This document shows positions 27,631-36,385 of a stretch of DNA of 57,841 bases, piece after piece. A program made the position numbers and the translations under genes. The stretch lies in the NCBI RefSeq assembly GCF_005889725.1, contig NZ_VCKX01000042.1, positions 1 through 57,841 of the forward strand. Direction: 5' to 3'. Position 1 is the stretch's first letter. Each line of letters starts with the position of its first letter. Below the pieces are notes generated by a model. That model was not told where the DNA came from. It ran no database searches and saw nothing but the letters and a program-made list of their open reading frames with translations. Origin of the DNA: Nonomuraea zeae (GTDB taxonomy: Bacteria; Actinomycetota; Actinomycetes; Streptosporangiales; Streptosporangiaceae).

Positions 27631-28281
27631 GTGACACCCGGGAAGTCAGCCGAGACGGCACGGCCGGCACGGCGCAGGCTCAGTGTGGACCGACGTCGCG
27701 AGGAGCTGATGGCAGCCGCTCTGGAGCTGTTCAGCACACGCGACGCGGAAGATGTCTCGATCGATGACGTGGCCTCGGCGGCCGGCGCCTCGCGGGCCCT
27801 GGTCTACCACTACTTCGGTGGCAAGCAGGAGCTCTACGTGGCCGCGCTGAGGAGCGCGGCGGAGCAGCTGGAGTCCCGGCTGCGGCCGCACGAGGGCGGC
27901 AGGCCGCTCGACGAGCTGGCCTCCGGGCTCAGGCGGTACTTCGACTTCGTCGAGGAGCACGCGGCCGGTTTCGCCGCATTACTGCGCGGCGGCCCGGCCA
28001 ACAGGGCGGGCGAGGTCGGCGAGATCGTCGAAGGCGTCCGCCAGCGGCTCTTCCGCCTCATCCAGCGGCAGATGCGCGTGGAGGATCCGAGCCCGGTGCT
28101 GCGCACGACCCTGCGGTCGTGGATCGCCTCCGTGGAGACGGCGGGCCTCGACTGGCTGGAGCATCGAGACGTGGAACGATCGACGCTCGAGAAGATGCTC
28201 GTCGACCACATGGTGGCGCTGCTGGGCGTGGCCGCGTCCTATGACCCCGACGTGGCCAGGCTGCTGGAGCAGCTCGCGTAG
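27631..28281 (+). CDS. TetR-family transcriptional regulator
   Basis: This 216-residue regulator has a TetR HTH at residues about 20-65 (RREELMAAALELFSTRDAED; VASAAGASRALVYHYFGGKQ) and a helical ligand domain (LRRYFDFVEEHAAGFAALLRGG; WIASVETAGLDWLEHRDV). The GTG at 27631 is taken because the upstream extension is unlike the family. It contains a TTA codon. It is divergent from the LacI-family gene over 166 bp and convergent with bldC. Effector and targets are unknown. Confidence 0.92.
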   Translation: MTPGKSAETARPARRRLSVDRRREELMAAALELFSTRDAEDVSIDDVASAAGASRALVYHYFGGKQELYVAALRSAAEQLESRLRPHEGGRPLDELASGLRRYFDFVEEHAAGFAALLRGGPANRAGEVGEIVEGVRQRLFRLIQRQMRVEDPSPVLRTTLRSWIASVETAGLDWLEHRDVERSTLEKMLVDHMVALLGVAASYDPDVARLLEQLA

Positions 28282-28358
28282 CGAGGCTCAGCGAAGGGGA
28301 AGGATGGCGCCGGGCGGGCGGCGCCAACTTTCCCTCACGACATCACGTCGTCACAAGT

Positions 28359-28390
28359 GGTGGACCGGGCCCCAGTGCGCCTGGTCCACC
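28359..28390. terminator. stem-loop between the TetR gene and bldC
   Basis: GGTGGACC (28359-28366) and GGTCCACC (28383-28390) form a perfect 8-bp stem that can extend inward. It lies between two convergent genes and could stop transcription in both directions, although neither side has a strong T tract. Confidence 0.5.
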
Positions 28391-28426
28391 CTTCAACCCC
28401 CCTGAGGTCGGTGACGACCCCTCCGA

Positions 28427-28630
28427 CTACTCCGAGCGCTGCTGCGGAATCCCCGCGAGCAGTGCCCGGACCTCGGTCTCCCGGTAACGCCGATGACCGC
28501 CGAGGGTACGAATCGACGTCAACTTGCCCGCCTTGGCCCACCGCGTAACGGTCTTGGGGTCGACCCTGAACATGGTCGCGACCTCAGCGGGCGTGAGCAG
28601 TGGCTCGGCCTCGGGTGTACGAGCTGACAT
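28427..28630 (-). CDS. bldC: developmental transcriptional regulator BldC
   Basis: This 67-residue MerR-like winged-helix protein is nearly identical, as I recall it, to Streptomyces BldC. It has PLLTPAEVATMFRVDPKTVT, RWAKAGKLTSIRTLGGHRRY and the tail ALLAGIPQQRSE. BldC binds direct repeats cooperatively and controls the switch to sporulation genes. The ATG at 28630 follows a GGAGGAGAGG site. The gene order with the hypothetical gene and valine dehydrogenase upstream matches Streptomyces. Confidence 0.97.
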   Translation of the reverse strand: MSARTPEAEPLLTPAEVATMFRVDPKTVTRWAKAGKLTSIRTLGGHRRYRETEVRALLAGIPQQRSE

Positions 28631-28952
28631 TTGTGCGGCCTCTCCTCCGTGTGGACCGGCTTAGCGATCCTGTGACTGCCTTTGCGCGTGTCACGGATGT
28701 CCCCCTATGGCGCAGAGCGTGCGGCTTTTCTGAGCCATATGCGGCATCACCCGATGTGACCATACCGCCACGCAGAGCGATTGGCGAGCCCTTCTTTGAC
28801 CCAACTGCCCGCCCCCATGGCGATGTCACGCTCGGTGATTCTAGCGACACGGTTCGTGGTATCGCAGTGAAAACGGCAAACTACTCAGTTCGCAGAAGAG
28901 AGCAGCCGCGAGTCGTGACCTACTCATGCAGGTCAGACGGCCGTATTGGGGT
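28631..28952 (-). promoter_or_regulatory. 322-bp bldC upstream region
   Basis: No supported gene occupies this stretch, which is less GC-rich than the flanks. On the minus strand it holds TAGAAT (28843-28838), a good -10 candidate about 210 bp before bldC, without a convincing -35 at normal distance. A long leader or several promoters is possible. Confidence 0.4.
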
Positions 28953-29816
28953 TCAGTTGGCAGATTCCAACTGTTGCATTGACTTCCACCGGAGGATCAC
29001 CCTCTGGTACATGGCGTAGGCAAGTTCTTCTTGACCCGTGTCCAGCCCCGTCAGAGAGGCCGCGAGCTCCGCCACGGACTGGTCCGCCTGCAACGCGTCG
29101 TCGTTCATGAGGTGCACGAGACCGCCGTAGTCGAGCTCCACCAGCGAGTGCGGGTGGAACTCCTCCAGCCACCTCGCGATGTCCTCCACGTCGAAGTTGG
29201 ACGACACGTCGCCCAGGTGCCTGCGCAGGACGTTGAGCGCACGCGCCGCCCGCCTCCTGGCCTGGGCCATGGAGGTGACATAGATGAGGTTGCGCCCGGT
29301 AGCCGTCGTCACGTCCTGTCCTGGGGCGGAGGAGCCGAGCACCAGCCAGCGCTCGTTCCCATCAAACGGCACGAACCACGATGGCGGCACATGCCACGCC
29401 GTGGTGCGAATGTGCGTACGCAACGCGGACGAACCGGCCTTCCGCTTGAACTTGTCGAAGTCGTCGGCGGTCTGCTCCGCGATGGCCTTGGGCACGAGGT
29501 GGTCCATCACCTTCACGGGAGTGGTGCCACGCAGCCTTGAGAAGGCCAGCCACGAGCGAAGACGGCTCTGCCAGGGACACACGTACAACCGGTCCTCAAC
29601 ACGCCGGAGATAGGCGTTGGGGCTCTCCTGGGCGGGAACGGGTTGAGGGGGCATGCCGAGCAGGCGCATGACGGACTCGCCGTGCTCCGCATTGAGCGCG
29701 TTCGCGCGGCGCGGGCGGTCACGGGAGTCGGCGTAGTCGGCCCACACCTTGCGCTCGGACTCGGCGAACGCGGTCAGTGGCTCATAGACGCGGAGGTAGG
29801 CGGCATAGGGCAGCAC
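28953..29816 (-). CDS. conserved hypothetical protein upstream of bldC
   Basis: I do not recognise a domain in this 287-residue protein. The sequence is soluble and helical, beginning [20 protein letters not shown], with conserved-looking stretches [55 protein letters not shown] and [18 protein letters not shown]. Its location between bldC and valine dehydrogenase corresponds to the hypothetical gene (SCO4090) I recall in Streptomyces, so it is a conserved actinobacterial gene rather than an insertion. A role tied to BldC is untested inference. Confidence 0.8.
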   Translation of the reverse strand: MLPYAAYLRVYEPLTAFAESERKVWADYADSRDRPRRANALNAEHGESVMRLLGMPPQPVPAQESPNAYLRRVEDRLYVCPWQSRLRSWLAFSRLRGTTPVKVMDHLVPKAIAEQTADDFDKFKRKAGSSALRTHIRTTAWHVPPSWFVPFDGNERWLVLGSSAPGQDVTTATGRNLIYVTSMAQARRRAARALNVLRRHLGDVSSNFDVEDIARWLEEFHPHSLVELDYGGLVHLMNDDALQADQSVAELAASLTGLDTGQEELAYAMYQRVILRWKSMQQLESAN

Positions 29817-29923
29817 GGAGGCATCGTGTCACGAAGAGCACCTGCATGCACCGTTGTGGCTTACTACGCTGTGAGGTGATCTCCGCCGCAATGGAGCGGT
29901 GGACCGGACAGGGAGTCACTACC

Positions 29924-31003
29924 GTGACCGACGTCTTCGGAGCGTCCCACAAGGACGTCCACGAGCAGGTCGTGTTCTGCGCCGACGAGCAGAGCGGCCT
30001 GCGTGCCATCATCGCCATCCACAACACGGCGCTGGGGCCGGCCCTCGGAGGGACCCGGTTCTATCCGTACGAGAGCGAGCAGGCGGCCCTGGCCGACGTG
30101 CTCAACCTGGCCAAGGGCATGGCCTACAAGAACGCGCTGGCCGGACTCGACCTGGGCGGCGGCAAGGCCGTCATCCTCGGCGACCCGGCGCGTGACAAGA
30201 GCGAGGCGCTGCTGCGCGCCTACGGCAGGTTCGTGCAGTCGCTGGGCGGGCGCTACATCACCGCCTGCGACGTGGGCACCTACAGCGAGGACATGGACAT
30301 CGTCGGCCGCGAGTCACGCTTCGTGACGGGCCGCACGCTGGCCAACGGCGGGGCGGGCGACTCGTCCATCCTGACGGCCTTCGGGGTGTTCCAGGGCATG
30401 CGCGCCTCGGCCGAGCGCGTCTTCGGCACGCCGTCGCTGCACGGCAGGAGAGTCGGCGTCGAAGGCGTCGGCAAGGTGGGCCACCGCCTGGTCGGCCTCC
30501 TGCGCGAAGACGGCGCCGAGGTCGTGATCTGCGACGTCGACCCCCGGGCGGTTGAACGCGTACGCGTGCGCCATCCGGAGGTGGACGTGGTGGCCGACGC
30601 CCGGGCGCTGGCTTCGGCCGACATCGACGTGTTCGCCCCCTGTGCCCTGGGCGGGGCCCTGGACGACACGGCGGCGGCCACGCTCAAGGCGAAGATCGTC
30701 TGCGGCGCGGCCAACAACCAGCTCGCCCACACCGGGGTGGAGAAGCAGCTCGCCGAGCGCGGGATCCTGTACGCGCCCGACTACGTGGTCAATTCGGGAG
30801 GTGTGATCCAGGTGGCCGATGAGATCGGCGGTTTCGACATGGAACGAGCCAGATCCAAGGCGGCCCAGATCTACGACACGACTCTGAAGATCTTCGCGAT
30901 CGCCGCCGACGAGGGCGTTCCTCCGGCGGTCGCAGCGGATAGGCTGGCCGAGCGCAGAATGTCGGAAGTCGGGCGGATTCGGGCCATTTGGCTAGGCCAC
31001 TGA
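29924..31003 (+). CDS. vdh: valine (branched-chain amino acid) dehydrogenase
   Basis: This 359-residue NAD-dependent Glu/Leu/Phe/Val dehydrogenase performs oxidative deamination of branched-chain amino acids to 2-oxo acids. The substrate-binding block [12 protein letters not shown] and catalytic Lys in [18 protein letters not shown] are present. The Rossmann domain starts [16 protein letters not shown], and [17 protein letters not shown] closes the active site. GTG 29924 follows AGGGAG and fits the Streptomyces start; an ATG at 29891 is the alternative. It is divergent from the hypothetical gene upstream of bldC. Confidence 0.92.
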   Translation: MTDVFGASHKDVHEQVVFCADEQSGLRAIIAIHNTALGPALGGTRFYPYESEQAALADVLNLAKGMAYKNALAGLDLGGGKAVILGDPARDKSEALLRAYGRFVQSLGGRYITACDVGTYSEDMDIVGRESRFVTGRTLANGGAGDSSILTAFGVFQGMRASAERVFGTPSLHGRRVGVEGVGKVGHRLVGLLREDGAEVVICDVDPRAVERVRVRHPEVDVVADARALASADIDVFAPCALGGALDDTAAATLKAKIVCGAANNQLAHTGVEKQLAERGILYAPDYVVNSGGVIQVADEIGGFDMERARSKAAQIYDTTLKIFAIAADEGVPPAVAADRLAERRMSEVGRIRAIWLGH

Positions 31004-31155
31004 CGCCCCACGCCCATACGACGTACCGAGCTGGGCACAAAACAGGTACGGTAATAGGCGAACGATAGGCTGACGCCCAAAAATCAGGCGGCGTCAGTGT
31101 GTGGTGCGTTAGCGACGAGGGGTCGGGGACGACCCCACACGAGGGGGTCGAGCCA

Positions 31156-31389
31156 ATGGGGCGCGGCCGAGCAAAGGCCAAGCAGGTCAAGGTTGCTCGC
31201 CAGCTGAAGTACAACAGCGGTGGCACGGATCTTGAACGTCTTCGCGACGAACTCGGGGTCGGAGACCCCAGCCGCAGTGACGACGACGCCGACGACCTCA
31301 ACGATGAGCTGGCGGATCGCTATGCGGATTACGCCGATGACTATGGCACGGGAGACGACGACGACGGCCGCACTGGCGGCGGTCGCTAG
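31156..31389 (+). CDS. DUF3073 domain-containing protein
   Basis: This 77-residue highly charged protein has a basic N-terminal block MGRGRAKAKQVKVARQLKYN, then NSGGTDLERLRDELGV and an acidic Asp-rich tail. This is the DUF3073 pattern found throughout actinobacteria. Function is unknown. ATG 31156 is preceded by a GAGGGGG site. In Streptomyces the gene lies between purM and valine dehydrogenase, as it does here apart from an inserted two-gene cassette. Confidence 0.9.
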   Translation: MGRGRAKAKQVKVARQLKYNSGGTDLERLRDELGVGDPSRSDDDADDLNDELADRYADYADDYGTGDDDDGRTGGGR

Positions 31390-31455
31390 CCGCTCTCCTG
31401 GTTGATGTGGCCGAGGGCCCGGTGCCTGCGCCGGATCCTCGCTCACGTTCGTCGG

Positions 31456-31480
31456 GCCCCACGGGCGACCGTGGGGCTTT
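31456..31480 (+). terminator. intrinsic terminator after the DUF3073 gene
   Basis: GCCCCACGG and CCGTGGGGC form a perfect 9-bp stem with a GCGA loop followed by TTT. It lies 66 bp after the DUF3073 stop and also faces the 3' end of the hydrolase gene. Confidence 0.85.
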
Positions 31481-31507
31481 CGTCACGTGGCGGCCCTTTT
31501 CAGGACG

Positions 31508-32365
31508 TCACGCGACGGCTTCTCCTGGTGCGTCACGTGGCAGCCGTTCCAGGAAGGCCGAGATGACCGGCGCGATCTCGGGCAGTTTCTCCTCCAGCGC
31601 GAAGTGTCCCGTGTCCCACACGTGCACCTCCGCCTCCGGCACGTCCCGCGTGTAGGCGTGCGCGCCGGGCTCCAGGAAGATCGCATCCCCTCGCCCCCAC
31701 AGCACCAGCGTGGGCGGCCGGTGCTCGCGCAGCCACTCCTGCCAGGCGGGATAGAGCTCCAGGTTGGACCTGTAGTCCAGGGCGAGTGCGAGCTGCGCCT
31801 CCTTGCGGCCGGGCAGGTCGAGGAAGTGCTGGTCGAGCGTCCAGCCGTCGGGCGCGATCAGCGACGGGTCGGTGGCGCCCGTCTCGTACTGGCCGCGCGT
31901 GACCGGCAGCGTGAACAGGTCGTGCAGGTCCTCGGCCCGCGCGTGGACGGTCTGCCAGGCGGTCTCGGAGAGCCCTTCGGTGTAGGCGTTGGCGTTCTGG
32001 ACGATCAGCGCGGAGATCCACTCGGGGTGCCGCCGCGCCAGCCGGAACCCGACCGGGCCGCCGAAGTCGAAGGCGTACAGCACGAACCGCCCGAGCCCGG
32101 CCCGCTCCACGAATCCCCCGATGACGTCGGCGAGCCGCTCGAAGGAGTAGCGGAAGCCGTCGGGCGTCCGCGTGTGCCCGAACCCTGGATAGTCCGGCGC
32201 GATCAGCCGGTGGCGGTCGCCCAGGGTCTCCATGAGCCGCCGGTACTGGTGCGAGGCCGACGGGAACCCGTGCAGCAGCAGCACCGGCACCCCGTCCGCC
32301 GGCCCGGTCTCCCGGTAGAAGACCTGCACCCCCTCGACGTCCATGAACCCGTGCCTGATCTCCAT
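31508..32365 (-). CDS. alpha/beta hydrolase, epoxide-hydrolase/dehalogenase-like
   Basis: This 285-residue alpha/beta-fold hydrolase has an oxyanion loop LLLHGFPSASHQYR, a DYPGFGHT segment, nucleophile elbow YAFDFGGPVGFRLARRHP with Asp as the likely nucleophile, a late acid near LWGRGDAIF and the catalytic His in WDTGHFALEE. An Asp nucleophile is the pattern of epoxide hydrolases and haloalkane dehalogenases rather than esterases. The substrate is unknown. ATG 32365 has AAAGGG at a proper distance. It is divergent from a CGNR regulator with a palindrome between them. Confidence 0.9.
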   Translation of the reverse strand: MEIRHGFMDVEGVQVFYRETGPADGVPVLLLHGFPSASHQYRRLMETLGDRHRLIAPDYPGFGHTRTPDGFRYSFERLADVIGGFVERAGLGRFVLYAFDFGGPVGFRLARRHPEWISALIVQNANAYTEGLSETAWQTVHARAEDLHDLFTLPVTRGQYETGATDPSLIAPDGWTLDQHFLDLPGRKEAQLALALDYRSNLELYPAWQEWLREHRPPTLVLWGRGDAIFLEPGAHAYTRDVPEAEVHVWDTGHFALEEKLPEIAPVISAFLERLPRDAPGEAVA

Positions 32366-32392
32366 CGCCACATCCCTTTCAGCGGAAAAGAT

Positions 32393-32422
32393 GCATTAGT
32401 TATAGCGAAACGCACCTAATGC
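32393..32422. promoter_or_regulatory. inverted repeat in the hydrolase/CGNR divergent promoter
   Basis: GCATTAG (32393-32399) and CTAATGC (32416-32422) are perfect 7-bp arms with 16 nt between them, midway between the two start codons. This AT-rich site in a GC-rich background is a probable operator for the CGNR protein. Confidence 0.6.
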
Positions 32423-32450
32423 GTCAACAACTGGATGTACCGTTAGGTCC

Positions 32451-33014
32451 ATGGAGTTACTGACGGGAGAGCCCCTCGCGCTGGATCTGGTCAACACGCG
32501 CGCCAACACCCCTTCGGGGGCCGAATACGACGCGCTCGCCACGTCCGGCACGTTCCAATCCTGGCTGGCGAAGCAGTCGGGCCGCCTCGCCGCGCCCGGG
32601 CGCCCGCTCACCCGCGCCGACCTGGCGGCGCTCCGCGAGCTGCGCGGCCACGTGGAGTCGGCCCTGGACGCGGTACGCCAGGCCGTGCCCGCGCCCGCTG
32701 AGGCGATCGCCGCGCTCAACGAGGCGCTGAAAGCCGCGCCGTCCTACTCCTACCTGGAGGCCAGGGGCGCGGTCCTGGCCGGCGGCACCCGCAGGGACGG
32801 CAGCGATCTGGACCGCCTGCGCACCCAGCTCGCCGAAGCAGCCCTGGCCCTGCTCACGGACCCGGGCGTGGGCAAGGTGCGCCAGTGCGAGGCGCCGCAG
32901 TGCCGGATGCTCTTCCTGCCGGCGCACCCGAGGCGCCGCTGGTGCTCACCCGAGCTCTGCGGCAACCGGATCCGCGTGGCGCGCTACTACCAGCGCCACA
33001 AGCCGACCGCCTGA
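32451..33014 (+). CDS. CGNR zinc-finger / ABATE-domain regulator
   Basis: This 187-residue protein has an N-terminal ABATE-type domain (ELLTGEPLALDLVNTRANTP) and a C-terminal CGNR zinc finger, RQCEAPQCRMLFLPAHPRRR followed by WCSPELCGNRIRVARYYQR, with the four zinc-ligand cysteines intact. Such proteins are putative transcriptional regulators of stress or degradation genes. The third codon is TTA. It is divergent from the alpha/beta hydrolase, with a palindrome between. The pair interrupts the conserved DUF3073-purM neighbourhood and so looks like an inserted cassette. Confidence 0.88.
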   Translation: MELLTGEPLALDLVNTRANTPSGAEYDALATSGTFQSWLAKQSGRLAAPGRPLTRADLAALRELRGHVESALDAVRQAVPAPAEAIAALNEALKAAPSYSYLEARGAVLAGGTRRDGSDLDRLRTQLAEAALALLTDPGVGKVRQCEAPQCRMLFLPAHPRRRWCSPELCGNRIRVARYYQRHKPTA

Positions 33015-33024
33015 CCGCCCGGGG

Positions 33025-34059
33025 TCACCGGTAGCGGGCCTCGCCGTCACCCGGGACGACCTCGCCCAGCACCCACGCGTCCAGCCCCCGGCCGGCCAGC
33101 AGCCGGATCGCCTCGTCGGCCGACTCGGGCGCCACCAGGGCCACCATCCCGACCCCGAGGTTGAACGTGCGGTCCATGTCCCGCTGGGCGATCTCGCCGT
33201 GGCCCGCCAGCACCCCGAAGATCGCGGGCGGGGTCCAGGACGAGCGGTCCAGCAGCGCGTCCAGGTGGCCGGGCAGCGACCTGGACAGGTTGCCCTCCAG
33301 CCCGCCGCCGGTGACGTGCGCGTAGGCGTGCACCTCGACCTTGCGGGCCAGCTCCAGGCAGTCGAGCGAGTAGATGCGCGTGGGCTCCAGCAGCTCCTCG
33401 CCCAGCGGCCGCCCCAGCTCGGGCAGCACGGCGTCGAGGGACAGCGAGGACTCGCGCAGCACGTGCCGCACCAGCGAGTAGCCGTTGGAGTGGATCCCCG
33501 AGGACGCCAGGCCCAGCACCACGTCACCGGCCGCCACCTTGGACGGCCCGAGCATGTCGGCGGCCTCCACGACGCCCGTGCCGGCGCCGGCCAGATCGTA
33601 TTCGTCCGGCCCCATGGCCCCGGGGTGCTCGGCAGTCTCGCCGCCCACCAGCGCGGCCCCGGCCAGGCGGCAGCCCTCGGCGACCCCGCCGACGATCTCG
33701 GCGATGCGCTCGGGGACGACCTTGCCGCAGGCGATGTAGTCGGTCATGAACAGCGGCTCGGCGCCGCACACCACGAGGTCGTCGAGGACCATGCCGACCA
33801 GGTCGATGCCGATCGTGTCGTGCTTGCCGTACTGCTGGGCGATCATGACCTTGGTGCCGACGCCGTCGGTGGAGGAGGCGAGCAGCGGCCGCTGGTAGCG
33901 CAGCAGGGCCGAGGCGTCGAACAGGCCGGCGAACCCGCTGACGTCGTCCACCACCTCGGGCCTGCGGGAGCGCGCCACCTTGTCCTTCATCAGGGCGACG
34001 GCGCGTTCGCCGGCCTCGATGTCCACACCGGCGGCCTCGTAGGTGTTGCGATTGCTCAC
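33025..34059 (-). CDS. purM: phosphoribosylformylglycinamidine cyclo-ligase (AIR synthetase)
   Basis: This 344-residue ATP-dependent enzyme closes the imidazole ring of AIR in purine synthesis. Characteristic blocks are YEAAGVDIEAGERAVALMK, STDGVGTKVMIAQQ, TIGIDLVGMVLDDLVVCGAE, FMTDYIACGKV, LVGGETAEHPG and GLASSGIHSNGYSLVR. GTG 34059 overlaps the purF stop (GTGA), so the two are coupled. The length is normal. Confidence 0.96.
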   Translation of the reverse strand: MSNRNTYEAAGVDIEAGERAVALMKDKVARSRRPEVVDDVSGFAGLFDASALLRYQRPLLASSTDGVGTKVMIAQQYGKHDTIGIDLVGMVLDDLVVCGAEPLFMTDYIACGKVVPERIAEIVGGVAEGCRLAGAALVGGETAEHPGAMGPDEYDLAGAGTGVVEAADMLGPSKVAAGDVVLGLASSGIHSNGYSLVRHVLRESSLSLDAVLPELGRPLGEELLEPTRIYSLDCLELARKVEVHAYAHVTGGGLEGNLSRSLPGHLDALLDRSSWTPPAIFGVLAGHGEIAQRDMDRTFNLGVGMVALVAPESADEAIRLLAGRGLDAWVLGEVVPGDGEARYR

Positions 34060-35492
34060 GCCTTGGTCTCCAACACGAACTTGCCGACGTTGTCCTGGTC
34101 GATCGGGATGGGGTAGGTGCCGGTGAAACAGGCCCTGCAGAGCTTGTCGCCCGGGATGGTGGTGGCCTTGGTGAGGCCCTCCAGGGAGATGTAGCCGAGC
34201 GAGTCGGCGCCCAGCGAGGCCCTGATCTCCTCGACCGTCAGCGAGCCCGCGATCAGCTCCGCCCTGGTGGCGAAGTCGATGCCGTAGAAGCACGGCCAGG
34301 CCACGGGCGGCGAGGAGATGCGTACGTGCACCTCGCGCGCTCCCGCCTCGCGCAGCATCTTGACGATGGCGCGCTGCGTGTTGCCGCGCACGATCGAGTC
34401 GTCCACCACGACCAGGCGCTTGCCCTGCACGACCTCCCGCAGGGGGTTGAGCTTGAGCCGGATGCCGAGCTGGCGGATCGTCTGCGAGGGCTGGATGAAC
34501 GTGCGGCCCACGTAGGAGTTCTTCACCAGGCCCTGGCCGTAGGGGATCCCGCTCTCCTCGGCGTAGCCGACGGCGGCGGGGGTGCCCGACTCGGGCGTCG
34601 GGATGACCAGGTCGGCCTCCACGGGGTGCTCGCGGGCCAGCACCCGGCCGACCTCGACCCTGGTGACCTGCACGCCGCGCCCCGCGATGGTGGTGTCGGG
34701 GCGGGCGAGGTAGACGTACTCGAACAGGCAGCCCTTCGGCTCCGCCAGCGCGAACCTGCGCGACCTGACGCCGCGCTCGTCGATGGTGAGCAGCTCGCCC
34801 GGCTCGATCTCGCGGACGAACGTGGCGCCCACGATGTCGAGCGCGGCCGTCTCCGAGGCCACCACCCAGCCGCGCTCCAGGCGGCCGAGGACCATCGGGC
34901 GGATGCCCTGCGGGTCACGGGCGGCGTAGAGCGTCTTCTCGTCCATGAAGACCAGCGAATAGGCGCCCTTGACCTGCGGCAGCAGCTCCGCGGCCGAGTC
35001 TTCGATGGAGCGGGTGCGGTCCTGGGCGAGGAGCGTGGTGAGCACCTCGGTGTCGGTGGTCGCCCTGGTGGAGCCCGGAGCCAGGCGCTGGGCCAGCTCC
35101 GGAGTGTTGATCAGATTGCCGTTGTGGGCCAGTGCGAGACCGCCGACGTCGGTGGAGCTGAGCGTCGGCTGAGCGTTCTCCCACACACTCGACCCGGTCG
35201 TGGAGTAGCGGCAGTGCCCGACGGCCAGGTGGCCGCGCAGGGTGCCGAGCACGGACTCGTCGAAGACCTGGGCGACCAGACCCATGTCCTTGTAGACGAG
35301 GATGCGGCTCCCCTCGCTGACCGCGATGCCCGCGGACTCCTGGCCGCGGTGCTGCAACGCGTACAGCCCGTAGTAGGTGAGTTTGGAAACTTCCTCGCCT
35401 GGGGCCCAGACGCCGAAGACGCCACAGGCGTCTTTAGGTGCGCGGTCGTGGGGGTCCAGATCATGGCCGAGCCGGCCGTCGCCCTTCAGCAC
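34056..35492 (-). CDS. purF: amidophosphoribosyltransferase
   Basis: This 478-residue enzyme performs the first committed step of purine synthesis (PRPP plus Gln to phosphoribosylamine). A short propeptide precedes the Ntn nucleophile Cys23 (DACGVFGV). The glutaminase half has HCRYSTTG and LAHNGNLINT; the PRTase half has VVVDDSIVRGNTQ. Cysteines in KGCLFEY, VAWPCFYG and KLCRACF match the four 4Fe-4S ligands of the B. subtilis enzyme, so an iron-sulfur, oxygen-sensitive form is expected. GTG 35492 gives the usual propeptide length. It is the first gene of the purF-purM operon. Confidence 0.96.
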   Translation of the reverse strand: MLKGDGRLGHDLDPHDRAPKDACGVFGVWAPGEEVSKLTYYGLYALQHRGQESAGIAVSEGSRILVYKDMGLVAQVFDESVLGTLRGHLAVGHCRYSTTGSSVWENAQPTLSSTDVGGLALAHNGNLINTPELAQRLAPGSTRATTDTEVLTTLLAQDRTRSIEDSAAELLPQVKGAYSLVFMDEKTLYAARDPQGIRPMVLGRLERGWVVASETAALDIVGATFVREIEPGELLTIDERGVRSRRFALAEPKGCLFEYVYLARPDTTIAGRGVQVTRVEVGRVLAREHPVEADLVIPTPESGTPAAVGYAEESGIPYGQGLVKNSYVGRTFIQPSQTIRQLGIRLKLNPLREVVQGKRLVVVDDSIVRGNTQRAIVKMLREAGAREVHVRISSPPVAWPCFYGIDFATRAELIAGSLTVEEIRASLGADSLGYISLEGLTKATTIPGDKLCRACFTGTYPIPIDQDNVGKFVLETKA

Positions 35493-35543
35493 ATGCCTCA
35501 GTCTAGGTCGAGGGCTTCCGTGCTCGCGCACCCGGGTGCGAGA

Positions 35544-36290
35544 TCAGAGGGCGTGGGCTGACCTGCCCGCATTGGAGCCGTCGCGGATGATCTCTCCGGT
35601 GAGGTTGCGGTTGGCCCCCGAACCGAGGAAGACGATCAGCGCCGCCATGTCGTCCGCCGTCGAGAGCCGGCGGGTGGGCGTGCGGGCGGCGAGCCCGTCC
35701 AGGACCTCCTGCGGGATCGGGCGTTGCGCGCCCGTGATGGTGAGCCCGGCCACCGCCACGTTGACCAGGATGCCGTCCTTGCCCGCCTCCCACGCCAGGG
35801 CGCGGGCCATCCCGTGCAGGGCCATCTTGGCGGTCCCGTACGGCCCGGGCCCCGGCACGCCCTCCTCGGCGATCCCCGAGGAGACGAACACGATCCGCCC
35901 CCATCCCGCGCGCCGCATCCCGGGCAGCACGGCCTGGACCAGCAGGGCGTTGCCGACCACGTTGGCGTGCATGGCGGCCGACCACTCGGCGGCCGGCACC
36001 TCCTCGAACGCGACGCTGCCCGGCATGACCTCCCCCCAGCGCACGGCGTTGGCCACGAGCGCGTCCACCGGCCCCGCCTGGGCCGCGGCGGGCGCGATGG
36101 TCGAGTGGTCCGACAGATCCAGGTGCACGGCCGCCGCCTCGCCGCCCGCCTCCTCGATCCGCTTGACGATCTCGGCCGCGCGGTCCGCGCCCGTGTTGTA
36201 GGTGATCGTGACGCGGGCGCCGGTGGCGGCGTACGCGAGCGCGGTCGCGGCGCCTATGCCCGACGAGCCGCCGGTGATCAGCACGTGCAT
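35544..36290 (-). CDS. SDR family oxidoreductase
   Basis: This 248-residue short-chain dehydrogenase has cofactor motif TGGSSGIGAATALAYA, catalytic Ser in IVFVSSGIAEEG and the YxxxK motif in GPYGTAKMALHGMARALAWE, with the C-terminal LTGEIIRDG. The substrate is unknown. ATG 36290 is favoured because AAGGAG lies at the right distance; GTG 36299 is too close to that site. It lies downstream of a MarR gene on the same strand, with a strong palindrome in the 95-bp gap, so MarR control is likely. Confidence 0.92.
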   Translation of the reverse strand: MHVLITGGSSGIGAATALAYAATGARVTITYNTGADRAAEIVKRIEEAGGEAAAVHLDLSDHSTIAPAAAQAGPVDALVANAVRWGEVMPGSVAFEEVPAAEWSAAMHANVVGNALLVQAVLPGMRRAGWGRIVFVSSGIAEEGVPGPGPYGTAKMALHGMARALAWEAGKDGILVNVAVAGLTITGAQRPIPQEVLDGLAARTPTRRLSTADDMAALIVFLGSGANRNLTGEIIRDGSNAGRSAHAL

Positions 36291-36306
36291 GGGTTTCACT
36301 CCTTGA

Positions 36307-36330
36307 TTAGCCGACTAATTAGCCAGCTAA
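36307..36330. promoter_or_regulatory. 24-bp palindrome before the SDR gene, candidate MarR operator
   Basis: The site has outer arms TTAGC and GCTAA around a central CTAATTAG, and 20 of its 24 positions are symmetric. It sits 17 nt upstream of the SDR start. MarR proteins bind palindromes of this size and AT-rich type. Confidence 0.65.
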
Positions 36331-36385
36331 CTTGAGGGGCGGCCTTGAGCGCAAGCCGTTTTCGCTTGTAGTGAAAAGGGGCGGC

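Noticed and set aside
28600..29019. 139-residue open frame between bldC and the hypothetical gene, plus strand
   Set aside because: No ribosome site, poor coding bias, and it covers the bldC leader and two gene ends.
31099..31155. N-terminal extension of DUF3073 protein from an upstream start
   Set aside because: The family begins at MGRGRAKAKQ and a ribosome site lies just before ATG 31156; the leader includes a small GGGGTC/GACCCC hairpin instead.
34523..34918. 131-residue frame on the same strand as purF
   Set aside because: Out-of-frame Arg/Ser/Ala shadow inside the intact purF.
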